Origin: Haplosporangium gracile
Lineage: Eukaryota; Mortierellomycota; Mortierellomycetes; Mortierellales; Mortierellaceae
Length of the DNA stretch: 64,000 bases
Direction: 5' to 3'
NCBI GenBank assembly: GCA_015499985.1
Contig: JAAAUF010000034.1
Coordinates: forward strand, 27,273-91,272
The translations under genes and the position numbers were made by a program. The notes below the pieces were generated by a model that did not search any database, was not told the origin of the DNA, and saw only the letters and a list, made by a program, of their open reading frames with translations. Each line of letters opens with the position of its first letter. Positions within the stretch are counted from its first letter, which is position 1. Of this stretch, positions 8,801 to 18,820 are shown piece by piece.

Positions 8801-11348
8801 CTGGAAAGCAAGGTTCTTCGCCCCTAACGGCCAAGCCAAGTTGCTCCGAGAGTCGAGTACGATAACGCGGTCCGGCGCTTTCTTTCGGTTTCTCCACCGG
8901 TCACTTCTGGAGTACTTTTATTCGAGAACTATTTACGACCCTCTCGACTCTGACAGTGAGGTTGATGACTCTGGCGGACGAGAACCAGCCTTTGACCTCA
9001 AGACCTGCCTGGCGCAGAAGAACCTTAACGAAGAACCATCGATCGTCCAGTTTCTAGCAGAGCGGGTGCCACAGGATCCATCATTCCGACAACAGCTGCT
9101 GGATATGGTTGACGAGTCCAAGGCAGATGAGGTCGATGTTGAGATCAAGGTCGCAGCAGCGAACGCCTTCACAATCCTGGTCAAAGCTGGTGTGACCTTC
9201 CATGGGGCGAATCTCCGAGGTGTCAAGATTCCACGCGCCGACCTCTCCGGCGGTCAGTTCGACTATGCTCAGTTCCAAGGAGCCGACTTGACAAGGGTCA
9301 ACCTTGCAGGGAGTTGGCTGAGGCAGGCGAACTTGAGCAACGCGCAGATGGAAGGCGTCCGATTTGGGGAGTTGTCGTATGTTGAGACGGACGGTTCTGC
9401 GACAGCTTGTGCTTACTCGCCTGATGGAAAGATATTGGCTGCAGGTCTGGATGAGGGTGGGCTTGAAATCTATGACACTAATACCTGGAGAAGAATCTAT
9501 CGATGCCTGGTCGATCACCCGGTCCTAAGTGTTGCATTCTCACCCGACAGTCGAAGAATCGTTTCCGGAAGCGAGGACGGCAAAGTTCGATTATGGGATT
9601 GCACTAATGGCGAAAAGATTTTCGTGATGGAGGGGCACCTTCGCTCTGTGAACTGCGTTGCCTTCTCACCCTGTGGTAAGCAGATTGCCTCAGCCAGCGC
9701 TGACGAGACGGTGCGATTGTGGAATTCAAAGACCGGAAAGTGTACTTTTGTTTTGAAGGGCCATACCAACTGGGTCAAGAGTGTCCAATATTCACCAGAC
9801 GGACGGCGGCTTGTATCGGGTGGTATCGATGAGAAGATTCGGTTCTGGGATCCGGAGACAGGAGAGCCCGGCGCCGTTTGGATTTCTTCGTTGGGGACAG
9901 TTTTCAGCCTGGCCTTCTCCAGAGATGGACGATGGATTGCCTCCGCTCATGAGAGAGGTAGATTGCAGTGTTGGCATGCGGTGTCGGGAGAGCTGGGCCC
10001 AGTCTTACGTGGCCACACCGGGACTGTTAAAGATGTTACATTCTCTCCAGACAGCCGGTGGATTGCTTCGTCTAGCAACGACGTAACGATGAGATTATGG
10101 GACGCATCGGCAGGCACCCTTGCCTTCATGTCTAGTAGCCACAAAGCTCCCGTATACAATGTTACCTTCTCTCCGGATGGCCGTCAAATCGCGTCAGGGG
10201 GTCGTGACAGAAAGGTGCGGTTGTGGGAGGTGGATTCAGTCTTGTCGTCGGGTATTGCGGTACACAATCAACTCGGGCCTGTAGTGAAGACCGTGTACTC
10301 TCCAAATGGCCAAGCTATTCTCACAGCTAGCGGTGAGCAAACCGTCAAGCAATGGGATTCTCTAACAGGAGCGCCTGTGCCACTTCCGATCAGGTTACCA
10401 GAATCTCTGTTAGTCGACTCCGTGGCGTATTGCTTGGACGGCATTCCAGTCATATTCAGCACTCAAGATGGAACCACTCGATTGTTGCAGCTTCAGGAAG
10501 GAGGAGCAGAGACTGTAATGGAAGGCTCAAGTACGATGAGGCGCGTGGTCATGTCACCAAGCTGTCGCTTTATTGCCTCGCTTGACTTGAACGATACTGT
10601 GGAGTTATGGGAGCTCGGCGTAACGCAACACAAGTGCGTTCTTCTGCAGAAAGGTGGAACTACTGGCGAGACAATCGGCTGTTTGGCGTTCTCCACTACA
10701 GGAGATCGACTCGCAGTTGGCTCTTGGAGTGGCATCGTTTGGATCTTCGAATCTCGATTGGGAAGCCTAGTAATATCCAAGAAGTTGACGAATCAGGAGG
10801 TCTCAACGATGTCGTTCTCACCAAATGGTCTGCAGCTTGCCATAGGTACTGTTGAGTCCTCGATTTACCTTTGGGATTTGCAGTCGGAAGAGTGTGCAGT
10901 CGAGCTGAAAGAGCACACCGAATGCGTGACTTGTGTGGCCTACTCGCCGTGCGGTCAATGGATCGCTTCTAGCAGCATGGACAAGACTGTTCGACTTTGG
11001 TCTCGGCAACAACCACCAAGCGAGACAGAGAGTTGGTCATGCATCCATACTGTCCAAGATTTCTTTCGCCATGTTCTTACTACGGCCTGGAGTCCGACCG
11101 TTCCTATGGAGTTTGTTACTGGGTGCTGGGATGAGTCTGTCCGGGTCTGGCGAGTCTCAGGCAAGGGCGAGGATGTGGTTGTCAAGCTAGTTTGGGGAAC
11201 CAATCTTGCTATTCTCCACGCCCCAGGTCTTGTACTCAAAGATGTGGCTGGTCTTAGTTCAACCTACCGGAGGTTGTTGGTCCAGCGCGGTGCCATTGAC
11301 GAATTCTTGCCTTTGGAGAGAGCTGGAGGACTAGAAGTCGAGAAGTAG
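5862..11348 (+). CDS. NLR-like STAND protein: ARM-like helices, NACHT, pentapeptide repeats, 14 WD40 repeats
   Basis: One uninterrupted frame of 1828 residues. Residues 1-150 are Ser/Pro-rich and disordered. Residues about 157-620 are a helical, ARM/HEAT-like region. The NACHT NTPase starts near 680: Walker A GDSGAGKTT at 686-694 with Lys692, and Walker B ILICDGYDE at 754-762. A winged-helix-like region follows. Pentapeptide-type repeats (GANLRGVKIP, GADLTRVNLAG, QANLSNAQMEG) lie at about 1114-1170. From about 1175 I count 14 WD40 units, enough for two seven-bladed propellers; blades 8-11 are the most diverged. STAND ATPases sense a ligand with the repeats and oligomerise through NACHT, and in fungi they act in non-self recognition and cell death. 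No HET, HeLo, patatin or other classical effector is visible, so output is unknown. It neighbours a decayed mobile element. Confidence 0.93.
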   Translation: MSKESHPTPSGPSPHNSRSGPNSALVSRDRAANKAVESSSSRPDRFISHEVSDADNEVVSSQPVRKQSKFFGFFRSSNSSPKVKVLPSSKPKESVNRLSTSSTPATPHRISTASTQYTADIENEASGTVKIEHAFSGTAVKSPSSDVQPSTLPAEPRLDVFLQNFNKPAIVIPLPEFGARIDATPQLALCIGLLLKDSDALGHKEDLSLQYMSFGTADQLAWLKNTKQDPTEQERLHWLINRIVEEFAKDAFKNSTEIAEIVLLGPVLDSEYYRRLLSCTITAFDQNVLLDVDLLQGLVQLTQSGPRGSLVSDDLVKVLSVLRVRLQRTHQQSSEHLFHLTLAVSRLLDVMADHKIEDLNRVEEHEPLSGVLSGLKDSSNPYLMYQACYAFQALQYVPSKETPLQAVLRHSTGVADGLVKVTAVFKLDLGAVLEGLGKLQEAFGSTVGAAVTVYKGESSLMESGQGVLDALRERFGSGQRQPWYAAIRAAQVFVHSGQLRDLNQLVREAPCRRDPLFQWGICQLLGEIASDNIWTTTVRQQAVDLLEYLYKHDAEWGQDESVKTWMLNIMRQLATISDQAISTSAHTVLKDLNQDQGITTSLPYPLRNRLPLPSCSPTLTRVLRIPDVEYSLHKLRQQRLEEHRKGVYIPPQAKASLQTLDDSLFSLIEKVQEFLAGQKQVFLVLGDSGAGKTTFNLELEHTLWKSYKKYEPIPLYINLPTIDDPEHDLIEKQLQDHNFSEDQIHEMKLHRKFILICDGYDESQLKTNIHTANQFNQSGQWQVKIVISCRTQYLGRDYRSRFQPQPQPVDRCQRTTMDLFQEAVVAAFSRAQIQQYVNEYIKKLPAFDPVQKTPSWTAEEYMDKLVNIPNLMDLVSNPFLLKLTLDALPAVIKSKTNLSAIRVTRVQLYDSFVTRWLEVNRTRLEASPLSDEEQAELGMLIDDNFIYHGIHYQKDLATTIFIDHGGNPIVKYIHLRDKGTWKARFFAPNGQAKLLRESSTITRSGAFFRFLHRSLLEYFYSRTIYDPLDSDSEVDDSGGREPAFDLKTCLAQKNLNEEPSIVQFLAERVPQDPSFRQQLLDMVDESKADEVDVEIKVAAANAFTILVKAGVTFHGANLRGVKIPRADLSGGQFDYAQFQGADLTRVNLAGSWLRQANLSNAQMEGVRFGELSYVETDGSATACAYSPDGKILAAGLDEGGLEIYDTNTWRRIYRCLVDHPVLSVAFSPDSRRIVSGSEDGKVRLWDCTNGEKIFVMEGHLRSVNCVAFSPCGKQIASASADETVRLWNSKTGKCTFVLKGHTNWVKSVQYSPDGRRLVSGGIDEKIRFWDPETGEPGAVWISSLGTVFSLAFSRDGRWIASAHERGRLQCWHAVSGELGPVLRGHTGTVKDVTFSPDSRWIASSSNDVTMRLWDASAGTLAFMSSSHKAPVYNVTFSPDGRQIASGGRDRKVRLWEVDSVLSSGIAVHNQLGPVVKTVYSPNGQAILTASGEQTVKQWDSLTGAPVPLPIRLPESLLVDSVAYCLDGIPVIFSTQDGTTRLLQLQEGGAETVMEGSSTMRRVVMSPSCRFIASLDLNDTVELWELGVTQHKCVLLQKGGTTGETIGCLAFSTTGDRLAVGSWSGIVWIFESRLGSLVISKKLTNQEVSTMSFSPNGLQLAIGTVESSIYLWDLQSEECAVELKEHTECVTCVAYSPCGQWIASSSMDKTVRLWSRQQPPSETESWSCIHTVQDFFRHVLTTAWSPTVPMEFVTGCWDESVRVWRVSGKGEDVVVKLVWGTNLAILHAPGLVLKDVAGLSSTYRRLLVQRGAIDEFLPLERAGGLEVEK

Positions 11349-11556
11349 AAGGTGGGATGTGGTGGTGGGAAGTGAAAGCGAGAAATGGCTAGCAAAGAAG
11401 ATAATAAGACAGACGAGTATTAAGAGTCTTATTTGCATGGTTTTCAGGCACGACCTGTAGAATAATAATAGATACTTGAGGCAGGTCCAGTGAGCATGAA
11501 ACGTTTTTTCTCTCTGTCGATCCAAGGAAAACAAGTATAGAAGGTTGAAGGTTGGA

Positions 11557-11591
11557 GATTGAAGATTGAAGATTGAAGATTGAAGATTGAA
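11557..11591. repeat. 7-bp tandem repeat (GATTGAA)
   Basis: Five perfect copies of GATTGAA in the 3' flank of the STAND gene, preceded and followed by diverged units (about 11543-11597). Confidence 0.85.
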
Positions 11592-11596
11592 GAAGA

Positions 11597-11971
11597 TTAA
11601 TAGTAGAGTACGTTTTTATTTTTATTCTTGTTGAACAGTTCTACCGCTGTTATAGCTGACGCTGTGAAATGACCCTCGACAACGGCTACAGAGAAGTCAT
11701 AAGCAGTAATCTTAAACTCCTGTGCCTCATACTGAGACTCATTCATCCTGATTGGTGCCGACTTCAACAAGTGTGACACTGTGACCTTGGGCGAGATGGG
11801 AACAGAAGTACGCAAAGTCATGCCATAATATGTGGATAGTCCTCGAGCTGAAAATTGAGAGTTGACCAAGGTTACGTTCGTTATGCTCAATCCAAGATAA
11901 ACAATCGGACCATCTAGCTGGAAGCATAACTCTCGGTGTAGATAGAGGTCCTCCAAGAAGGAAGAGACACC
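11597..11971 (-). CDS. Possible last exon of an unrecognised minus-strand gene (fragment)
   Basis: On the minus strand an open frame of about 124 codons ends with TAA at 11597. It opens just after an acceptor-like TTTGGCAG at about 11972. The peptide reads like a folded protein (FLEDLYLHRELCFQLDG, LGLSITNVTLVNSQF, KITAYDFSVAVVEGHF), with alternating hydrophobic beta-strand pattern. No good start codon or clear upstream exon could be joined. A frame beginning at an ATG at 12141 runs into the same region but in another phase. It could be a broken gene, the tail of a gene whose 5' part is gone, or chance. No family is assigned; a DUF3712-like beta domain crossed my mind but is not supported. Confidence 0.3.
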   Translation of the reverse strand, partial: GVSSFLEDLYLHRELCFQLDGPIVYLGLSITNVTLVNSQFSARGLSTYYGMTLRTSVPISPKVTVSHLLKSAPIRMNESQYEAQEFKITAYDFSVAVVEGHFTASAITAVELFNKNKNKNVLYY

Positions 11972-12141
11972 TGCCAAAGATCAAATATCCAGTTCAGCTG
12001 GAAGGGGTCGGGTTGAGTGTTCGCCAAAATCGAGAGATCGGTTGAGTGAGCTTGGTGAAGGGAATGTGGTGACTGCTGCCAAGACTTGCGGACCAAAAGC
12101 GGAGGCGAAACGACCAAAGGGTTGCTAAAGGGGTTGGCCAT

Positions 12142-12520
12142 TCCATCCCAGCCTTGAAAGTTTACTAAACGGGTTGACCATCCTATCCAGTCTTGAAAGA
12201 GTTTGTATATGTGCTTGTTGTTCTGATCGTCCGAGTAGGCAGCCTGCTTTCCGTTCCTTGACTTTATAAATCATGGCTATAGATTTGGGTGGCGCGTGGC
12301 TTATGGACTGCTAAAAAAACATTTCCTTCCCCTCACTCCAGAGACCTGGCAACATCAGGTCAAATCTCTACCTCACTCTAAGCCTCACTGGGGATTTATT
12401 AAGTGTATCCTTGGTTGCTTCCAGCTTCCCTTGGCAAGTGCATCTGTCCTCGCATTGTAAACAGCACACCACTCACCTTTTCTCATCCTCCCTCATCAAC
12501 CAACAACCCGTCTGTCTGCC
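12142..12520. other. Intergenic, 5' flank of FAM32A gene
   Basis: Contains an imperfect direct repeat built on GGGTTGRCCATYC...CTTGAAAG (about 12130-12162 and 12163-12196) and a pyrimidine-rich leader before the ATG at 12521. No other gene is seen. Confidence 0.45.
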
Positions 12521-13472
12521 ATGGCCGACTACGAGACTGCTGGAGGCTCACTCAAGTTCAAGGGTAGCGGAGGCATCACCAAAAAGTAAATTTAACAACC
12601 ACAGCCCTCACAACAAACCAGCACTTCGCATTCAACTCTCCACTTTTTAGCAACTTACCAGCTCTCCTCCATGGACTCAGCTCACACAGCGCCATGTCTC
12701 GTTCTTCTTGTATCCAACTTTCCCAGTGACAATACCCACGCGGCCTGGACTGCTTTTTCATACCAGAGACGACCTAAACTTTCGAAAGTCTAACCATCTT
12801 TGCCTATTATCATCCATTTCCCCTTGTTTCTAGGAAGAAGAAAAAAACCGATCCAGCCAAAGTAAAGGCGGTGCTGGATGCCAAGGAGTCAACCCCACCA
12901 CCCTCCAAACCCATTCGCGTCCTCGAAAAGACTGCCGCCGAGAAGCGCTTCGAAGAGATCCAAAAGAAGCGGGTATGTTTTTTGTTATCTTTTTGCTACC
13001 ATGCGTCACCTTGATTGTCGAGAGACTGACGTTTGAGACAAAAGTATTAATTGTGACGACACGCGACTAATGTGCTTACTTCTTATTTTTGATATGTTGT
13101 TCGTGTACAATAATAGCAAGAGGAAAAGGTCCTCAAGTCAGCTATGAAGTCTCACAAGGAGAAGGTCGCAGTAAGCCAAACGTTCCTCTGTGCTGCTTTG
13201 CTGTTATTTCTGTGTTCTTTAAGTTCAAGTGGCGTCTGTCGTCTAGAAAATTCTACCATTTTCCAACCTACACTCTCTCACACAGTCAATGCGGCGGTTT
13301 TATGAAACCCACTTGAGTTGCTTGATCCTTCACAACACACTACCCTCTTGCCATTTTTTTCTCACACAACGTTTGTTCCCTTACCTTCGTCTCGTACATA
13401 AAATAGGAATTGAACCGGAAACTGGAGGAGATGACTGAGCACTACGATATCCCCAAGGTCGGACCCGGATAA
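12521..13472 (+). CDS. FAM32A: FAM32A homologue, spliceosome-associated
   Basis: Four exons, 12521-12585, 12834-12972, 13117-13170 and 13407-13472, all with GT-AG borders, encode 107 residues; human FAM32A has 112. The order of features matches the family: a short N-terminal stretch (GGSLKFKGSGGITKK), a lysine block (KKKKKTDPAK), a middle helix (EKTAAEKRFEEIQKKR), then EEKVLKSAMKSHKEKVA and the hallmark C-terminus LEEMTEHYDIPKVGPG. In human spliceosomes FAM32A enters the catalytic C* complex and helps fix the 3' splice site for exon ligation; the conserved HYDIPKV tail suggests the same role here. The start is the first ATG after a pyrimidine-rich leader. The introns are longer in total than the coding part. 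Confidence 0.92.
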
Positions 13473-13956
13473 CATCGTCCTGTCCATATCTCTCTGTGCT
13501 TTCTGCTTTTGCAGATGTGAAAAGGTCCGTGTCTGACGGGTCTTTCTGTTCAATAAATAAAATCAATCAAAATATCAACAAAAACCAACATGGCGAATCC
13601 TAAGGCGTTTCCCCTGTCTCAGGCTACTGCGGGCCGCTAGGTCCCTTCAACTTGACTCATTTGCAGAACATGGTCAATCGTACGTTGGGGTTGGTGTAAG
13701 TGGAGGTTTTTTTATTTTTTTGATTGTTTGTTTAAAGCTATGTACAGATGGTGTTTTTTCTCAAGAAAAAAAGAGGTTTGGAAAGAATAAAAAGAAAATG
13801 GCCGCAATAAGAAAAAAAAGGGTTGCAAAAAAGAAAAGTTCTTGCAACGCAAAGGCTGAGCGATCTGAGCTGGTCCAAAAGATGGAGTTGAGTCGTGAGT
13901 ACGGTTATCTGTTGTAAACGCCTTAATGAATCTTCCTATGCAGCTAGATGACAGAC
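13473..13956. other. Intergenic between convergent genes
   Basis: 3' flanks of the FAM32A gene and of the minus-strand STF2-like gene. AATAAA-like motifs at about 13552-13560 fit polyadenylation of the former. An A-rich stretch lies at 13765-13845. No gene is visible. Confidence 0.5.
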
Positions 13957-15330
13957 TTAGGAGGAAGCCTGGTCGTCGTTGGTGGTCGACTGCGCCTGGA
14001 TGTTACTGTTGGGTCGACTGTTGTTCTGCAACATGGTGAAAGTCTCGGCGTCAATCACCTATCAGATAACAAGAGTAGCAATCACAAGGGTGGTTAGTGT
14101 GTATTAGGTAGAGAGGAAACCGTTGAGGGAGAAAAAAAAATTCCGCGTCTGTCCAGTCCGGACGGGTCGTGTGAGTCGTTTTTTTTTGTCGATTATTAGT
14201 GCAACACACACGCCAATCCATCGTAATTGACCGTGTCGGGGGTAAATGACTGGGGTCAGTGTGAGCGTGAGTATACATCGATATATGTACAACAGAAAGA
14301 GAGCGGTTTGCGTGTCTGTTGTGTCTGCTGTGTGTGTGTGGAGTGGAGTGGGTGTTTATGCTTCGAAGGAGAAGGATCGCGTGAGACCAGTGAAAAATTT
14401 CGTCCAACCCACAATATTCATGCAATTCTAAAAGAGACGACCTGTCAAGACGAATTGGTCGGTCGGTGGGAAAAAAAAATGGAAATCCATCACGCCTTAT
14501 TTCTTAGTCTTTCCCAACCTCCCTTCACTTCTCTCGCGCTCTCTCTACACTTCTTTTTTTTCTACGTATTCATCCAGAGAAAAAGAAGGCAAGAAGAAGG
14601 GGATACTTTGCTGCTGCTTACCGTGATCTTGTTCTCAGCAGGGGACATCGAGACATTGTCGCTACAAATAAGGACATGCCGTGAAGAGAATAGGAAACAC
14701 TAATAGAGTTAATATAAGTACAATTGCATGTTTGCTTGTTTGTTTGCTTTGCATGAATAATAAAAGAACAGCGACAGCGCTTGTCGTTATTTCAACCTCA
14801 GCTCCAAAAACTCAGTCGTCACAACCACCATCGCCCACTCCTACTACGCCCTTTTCAACTTCCATGGGAACACAAATAAGAGCAACGAACAATCGTCCAC
14901 GTTATTGTGTCGACCTCTTCTCATACGATCTCAAAATAAAAGGTAAGCAACGGCTCAGGTGCGTCTGCTTACCTCAAGGCAGAATTCTGCTCCTGCTGGT
15001 TCAATTCACATCCTGGGACGCCCCAGTTGCCGTGTCCAGCACCAGCCTTCTTGGGGATCGCTCTGGGATCCGAGAGGCCATTTCTATGACCCACACGTGT
15101 ACCATCGTCAAGAAGAAAAAAAAAAGAAGCCATGTCAGCAAAGAAGGATGTGATGAGTGGGAATACAACCGTTGACAACAAGGGTTCGGAAAACATAACG
15201 CAACAGACGAAGAATATTAACAAGCCAGGACAGACAGAGTCGTTCTTAGTCTTTACCTGGATTGACGGCGCTCGCGTTCGCGCGGGGGGTTGGAGGGGTC
15301 CTTGTACTCGCCGGTGCGTGTGCGTGTCAT
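13957..15330 (-). CDS. STF2/TMA10-like small hydrophilic protein
   Basis: Four exons, 15257-15330, 14973-15083, 14622-14661 and 13957-14058, join in phases 2, 2 and 0 to give 108 residues. The N-terminus MTRTRTGEYKDPSNPPRE and the central PKKAGAGHGNWGVPGCEL match the pattern of yeast Stf2/Tma10 (MTRT start, then a Gly-rich GxGxGNWGxPGxE block), related to the HABP4/PAI-RBP1 family. Yeast Stf2 stabilises the inhibited F1F0-ATPase complex and also behaves as a hydrophilin in drying stress; Tma10 associates with ribosomes. Which role applies here cannot be told. The tail is Asn/Gln/Ser-rich. One exon is only 40 bp. All three introns (173, 311, 563 bp) far exceed the exons. Minus strand, same direction as the deubiquitinase upstream. 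Confidence 0.75.
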
Positions 15331-15624
15331 TCCTTTGGATGGAAGAAAGGGGTTGGAGGTCTTTTTTGTTGTTGTTTGGTGTAGTGTGGTGTGTAAGAGT
15401 GAGGTTGATTTGAGTGAGAGTGCGTTGGAGTTAAGAGGAAGAAGGAGGAGAGAAGTGAAGAGGACTAAGAACACCTTTTAAGGTGGGCCAGTGACGAACA
15501 GTGCGTCGTTTTCTCTACCGCACCACCCTCACAACGGTAGGAAAAATTCAATAATGACTCGACAGGGCACATGACCACTGTTCTATTTCAAAACAAGCGC
15601 CTTCTACACACTACACTAGCGAAA

Positions 15625-18600
15625 TTAGCACCGTTCATAGTAAAGAATATACGGACGGCTCGCAAGCACCTCATCCAGAGTAGCAGACCGGACCTGGGTG
15701 TCGCCGCAATAGATCCACTCCCGAGTATCCTTTACAGGCGTAGAGTCGGGAACAACGCCGTCCGTTTTGAGCTCCTTGTCGTTCACGGGCCTCTCCGCTG
15801 AGGTACTCTCCAACGACCTACCCGCAGAGGCGATTACACCATTTGGACCACCGCTAACAGCCCCTTTCTTCGCCGCTGCTGCTACACCTCCACCTCCACC
15901 ACCCTTCTTCTTCTTTTTCTTCGAGCTCTGCTGAGCCAACATCTCTGAAAGCGGGATATCAGGCAAGACAACCTCAACTCCATTCGAGACCGCCGTCGTC
16001 GTCGTTGATGGCGTGCCGGGCTCTGTAATAACAGGGGGAGGGGGGACTTCGACCTTGGAGGAGAGCACAAAGTTGGTATAGTGGCCCGTGGCAAGGGAAC
16101 CCTGATGGACCGTGGCGCCATACAGCCTATACTTTGTCGAGCCGCCGCCTTTCTCTCCATTCGCAAAGTTCTCGACGACCGCCAACTCCTTGACTCCACT
16201 CTCGGTCTCGTCGTGCAGCTCGCTCTTGGGTATGCAGAACGGCGCCATGTCGAGCTCAGTAGGGATATCGACATGGTCCTCGATTTTTTTCATTAGTCCA
16301 AATGACGTGGTTGTGTGCTCGAACCGCTTTAGATGAAGAACTAGTGTCGACGGGAGACTTGACACCAGATACCGCTTATATGCCCTACGGAGAATGGCAT
16401 TCGACGCCTGCACCTTGCCTTCAGTAGAAGCATCGTCCTTCTTCTCTGCCTTTTCGTCTTGCTTCTCCTTCATTTTCTCCACCTTCTCTTCCTTCTTCTC
16501 CTCCTTCTCTTCCTCCTTCTCCTCCTTCCCCTCCTTCTCTTCCTCCTTCTCTTCCTCCTTCTCTTCCTTCTCGGCTGCATTATCCTCCGTCGCCGCGCCG
16601 TCTTGTGTCTTGTACGACTGGACCAACTTGTAACAGTTCTCACAGGCAAACTCGTTCTCGCCATCCAAGAGGTCGACATTGGTGAACTGAATCAACGACC
16701 GCTCAATCGACAGGGCCTCAGAGTTGTTAGACCGGGAAGGAACGTTCTTGAGCAGCTTCTCGACATGGCGCCAGTGCTCCTCGGATCCTTGGTCAGCCTC
16801 CAAGATCCCTTGACCATCGCTCGACTCGGATGTACGCGAGAGCTCGAACCCAGCCATGCGTGATTTTGCCCTGAGACTGTCCATCAGACTTCCGCTCCCA
16901 ATCGAAACTGGGGCTCCCTTAATGGGTAATGAAAGGTCATAGTAGTCCTCGTACGCGTACGAGCACTACAATAGCAAATAATTTTATAAATCGTGCATTA
17001 GTCTCTACACATCGCCTCGCTCAGTTGAGGCATATCAATCAAAAGAATATTAACAAGAGCTCTGTACCTTCTTGCACGCATCACACACGATGACACTGAC
17101 GAGCTTTCCAGAGAAACAAGTGTCGATGAAAGGGACATACTTTGGTGGCGATGTTACTTCCTTCGTATCTCTACCAGCTTGCTTCTGCTGTTGCTGCTCT
17201 TCCTCCGCAAGCCGCTTCTTAATCAAGTCTGCCTCCTCCTGTCGAATACCCTCCAGCAAATGCCGCATCAACTCTTGACTATCCTGTTCTCGGAACCCGC
17301 GGAAAATCTTCCACTTCTTGGCAATCTGTGTGAACAAATCTCGAGGGGTCACGGTCCCACCCTTTTGTTTCCACATTGTGAACAAAAAGTCCTTGAAGGT
17401 CGTCGTTAAAGGTCCCAGTCCTGTTCGTGTGGTCGCAGAGATGGATTTGGAAGCGTGGTTATTGTCGGAGAGGATCTCGCGGAGGGACTTTGTTTCAACC
17501 AAGACCTGGATGACTGAGTTGAAGAAGCAGGTGTTGCCGAGATTCTGGAGTCCTGGCGCATGAACCTTGATCTTGCTGGATTTGTTGCCCTTCCCTTTCC
17601 TGGATTGTGCGAGCAGACCCTCTAGTAGGCAGTGAACATCGTCACGTTTAATTATCGATTCGAGTCATACAATGAACGCATTGCAGTCCGACTTTAAAGT
17701 TACCCACGCTACAGGTGCCGAACATGAAGCACACGTACCTCTGGCTTTTGCTTGCTTTGCTTGGAGAGTCCTGGCAAGGAGCGTTTGACACTCCTGGAGG
17801 ATTGGGTTCTTGTCCTTGGATGTTACCACCTGGTCGTCGCACTCGTAGCACCTACATTGTATGACAAATACACATTTTACTGTTAATACATAAGTCTACA
17901 GCAATTAACAAGAGCTAGGATAAAACACAATAGTCGCTTACCAGACGTCCATGGACCCAAGGTTCATGACCAAAGGGTGATTATTCGTAACCTTGTCATG
18001 GTGCTTTAGCGCATGCTTTTGAAACAACCTTCCACAATTAATCTCTGAGCACGTAAGACAGAGAGACAGGGCGTCTAACGGCAAAGGCTCCAACCAATCA
18101 TCAATTGGACCCGACGAGGGCAACATCGAGAGAGGTACCCCCAACTGTTGAGCAATACTCGTCAGCTTAGTGTGCTGATCCCGACATCCATGGCAGTGGT
18201 CCAAGTCTGCAGGTGCTGGGTGGGTCGCAGTCAAGGTCTTTCGGATCTTGGGCAACTTGACGGCTTCCTTAAGGTGTGGACACTTTTCAATCCCCGCTGC
18301 GAACTGGGCTTGATAGTCGTCGTCGTCTCCAAGAGTGTCCTTGAGCAGGGTGTCGTTGTTTTCTTCCTCAGTTGGCGGTTTTGGTGCCGTGTCGGTATCT
18401 CCTGCTGCTCCGTCATGTGCGGTGGTAGGAGTTGGCGTGTTGTTGTTAGTGTTGTTGGCGATGGCTGACTGCAGTGAAGCAGCAATTGCTTCTGACAAAT
18501 TGGATTCTTCCAGTGAAGCGATACCAGCGTTATTGGCCTCCTCCCGGGTTCTTGCAATCATTTCAGCCAAAATGACATTGTCTAAACAGTTTATTATGCG

Positions 18601-18820
18601 AGTAACATAAGCGAAACAAAAACGTCAGTACTTTTCCTGCACTGGCAGAGTTTGACCTATTCCCTTTCAGTTATCAGCTATCTGGTGCACTGCAATTGCA
18701 TTTGTCACTTGTGTTGTTACCTGTGGCTGAGATATCGTCGCCACTATTCTGTTTTGGTCCTGCTGGTCCCTTGTTGGGTCCTTTTGACTTTTTTACTGGC
18801 TTTCTCTTCTTTCCTGCCAT
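15625..18820 (-). CDS. USP16/USP45-type ubiquitin carboxyl-terminal hydrolase
   Basis: Five exons, 18721-18820, 17942-18581, 17739-17851, 17068-17621 and 15625-16965, give 915 residues in a consistent frame. The N-terminus is basic (MAGKKRKPVKKSKGP). A ZnF-UBP domain follows at about 115-260 (CPHLKEA, HCHGC, CSEINCGR, HPLVMN, WCYECDDQ), which binds the free ubiquitin C-terminus. The catalytic domain starts with GLQNLGNTCFFNS, nucleophile near Cys316. It continues with a zinc-ribbon pair (CDACKKC and CENC), LVLHLKRFEH, and the histidine box GSLATGHYTNF near His764, and ends WIYCGDTQVRSA...YILYYERC. It removes ubiquitin from substrates; USP16 acts on H2A and ribosomal proteins, but the fungal substrate is unknown. 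A Lys/Glu repeat of about 50 residues interrupts the catalytic domain, where USPs often carry insertions. Confidence 0.93.

Noticed and set aside
8131..11239. Several 60-145 codon frames inside the STAND gene
   Set aside because: Out-of-frame readings of the strongly conserved NACHT and WD40 coding sequence.
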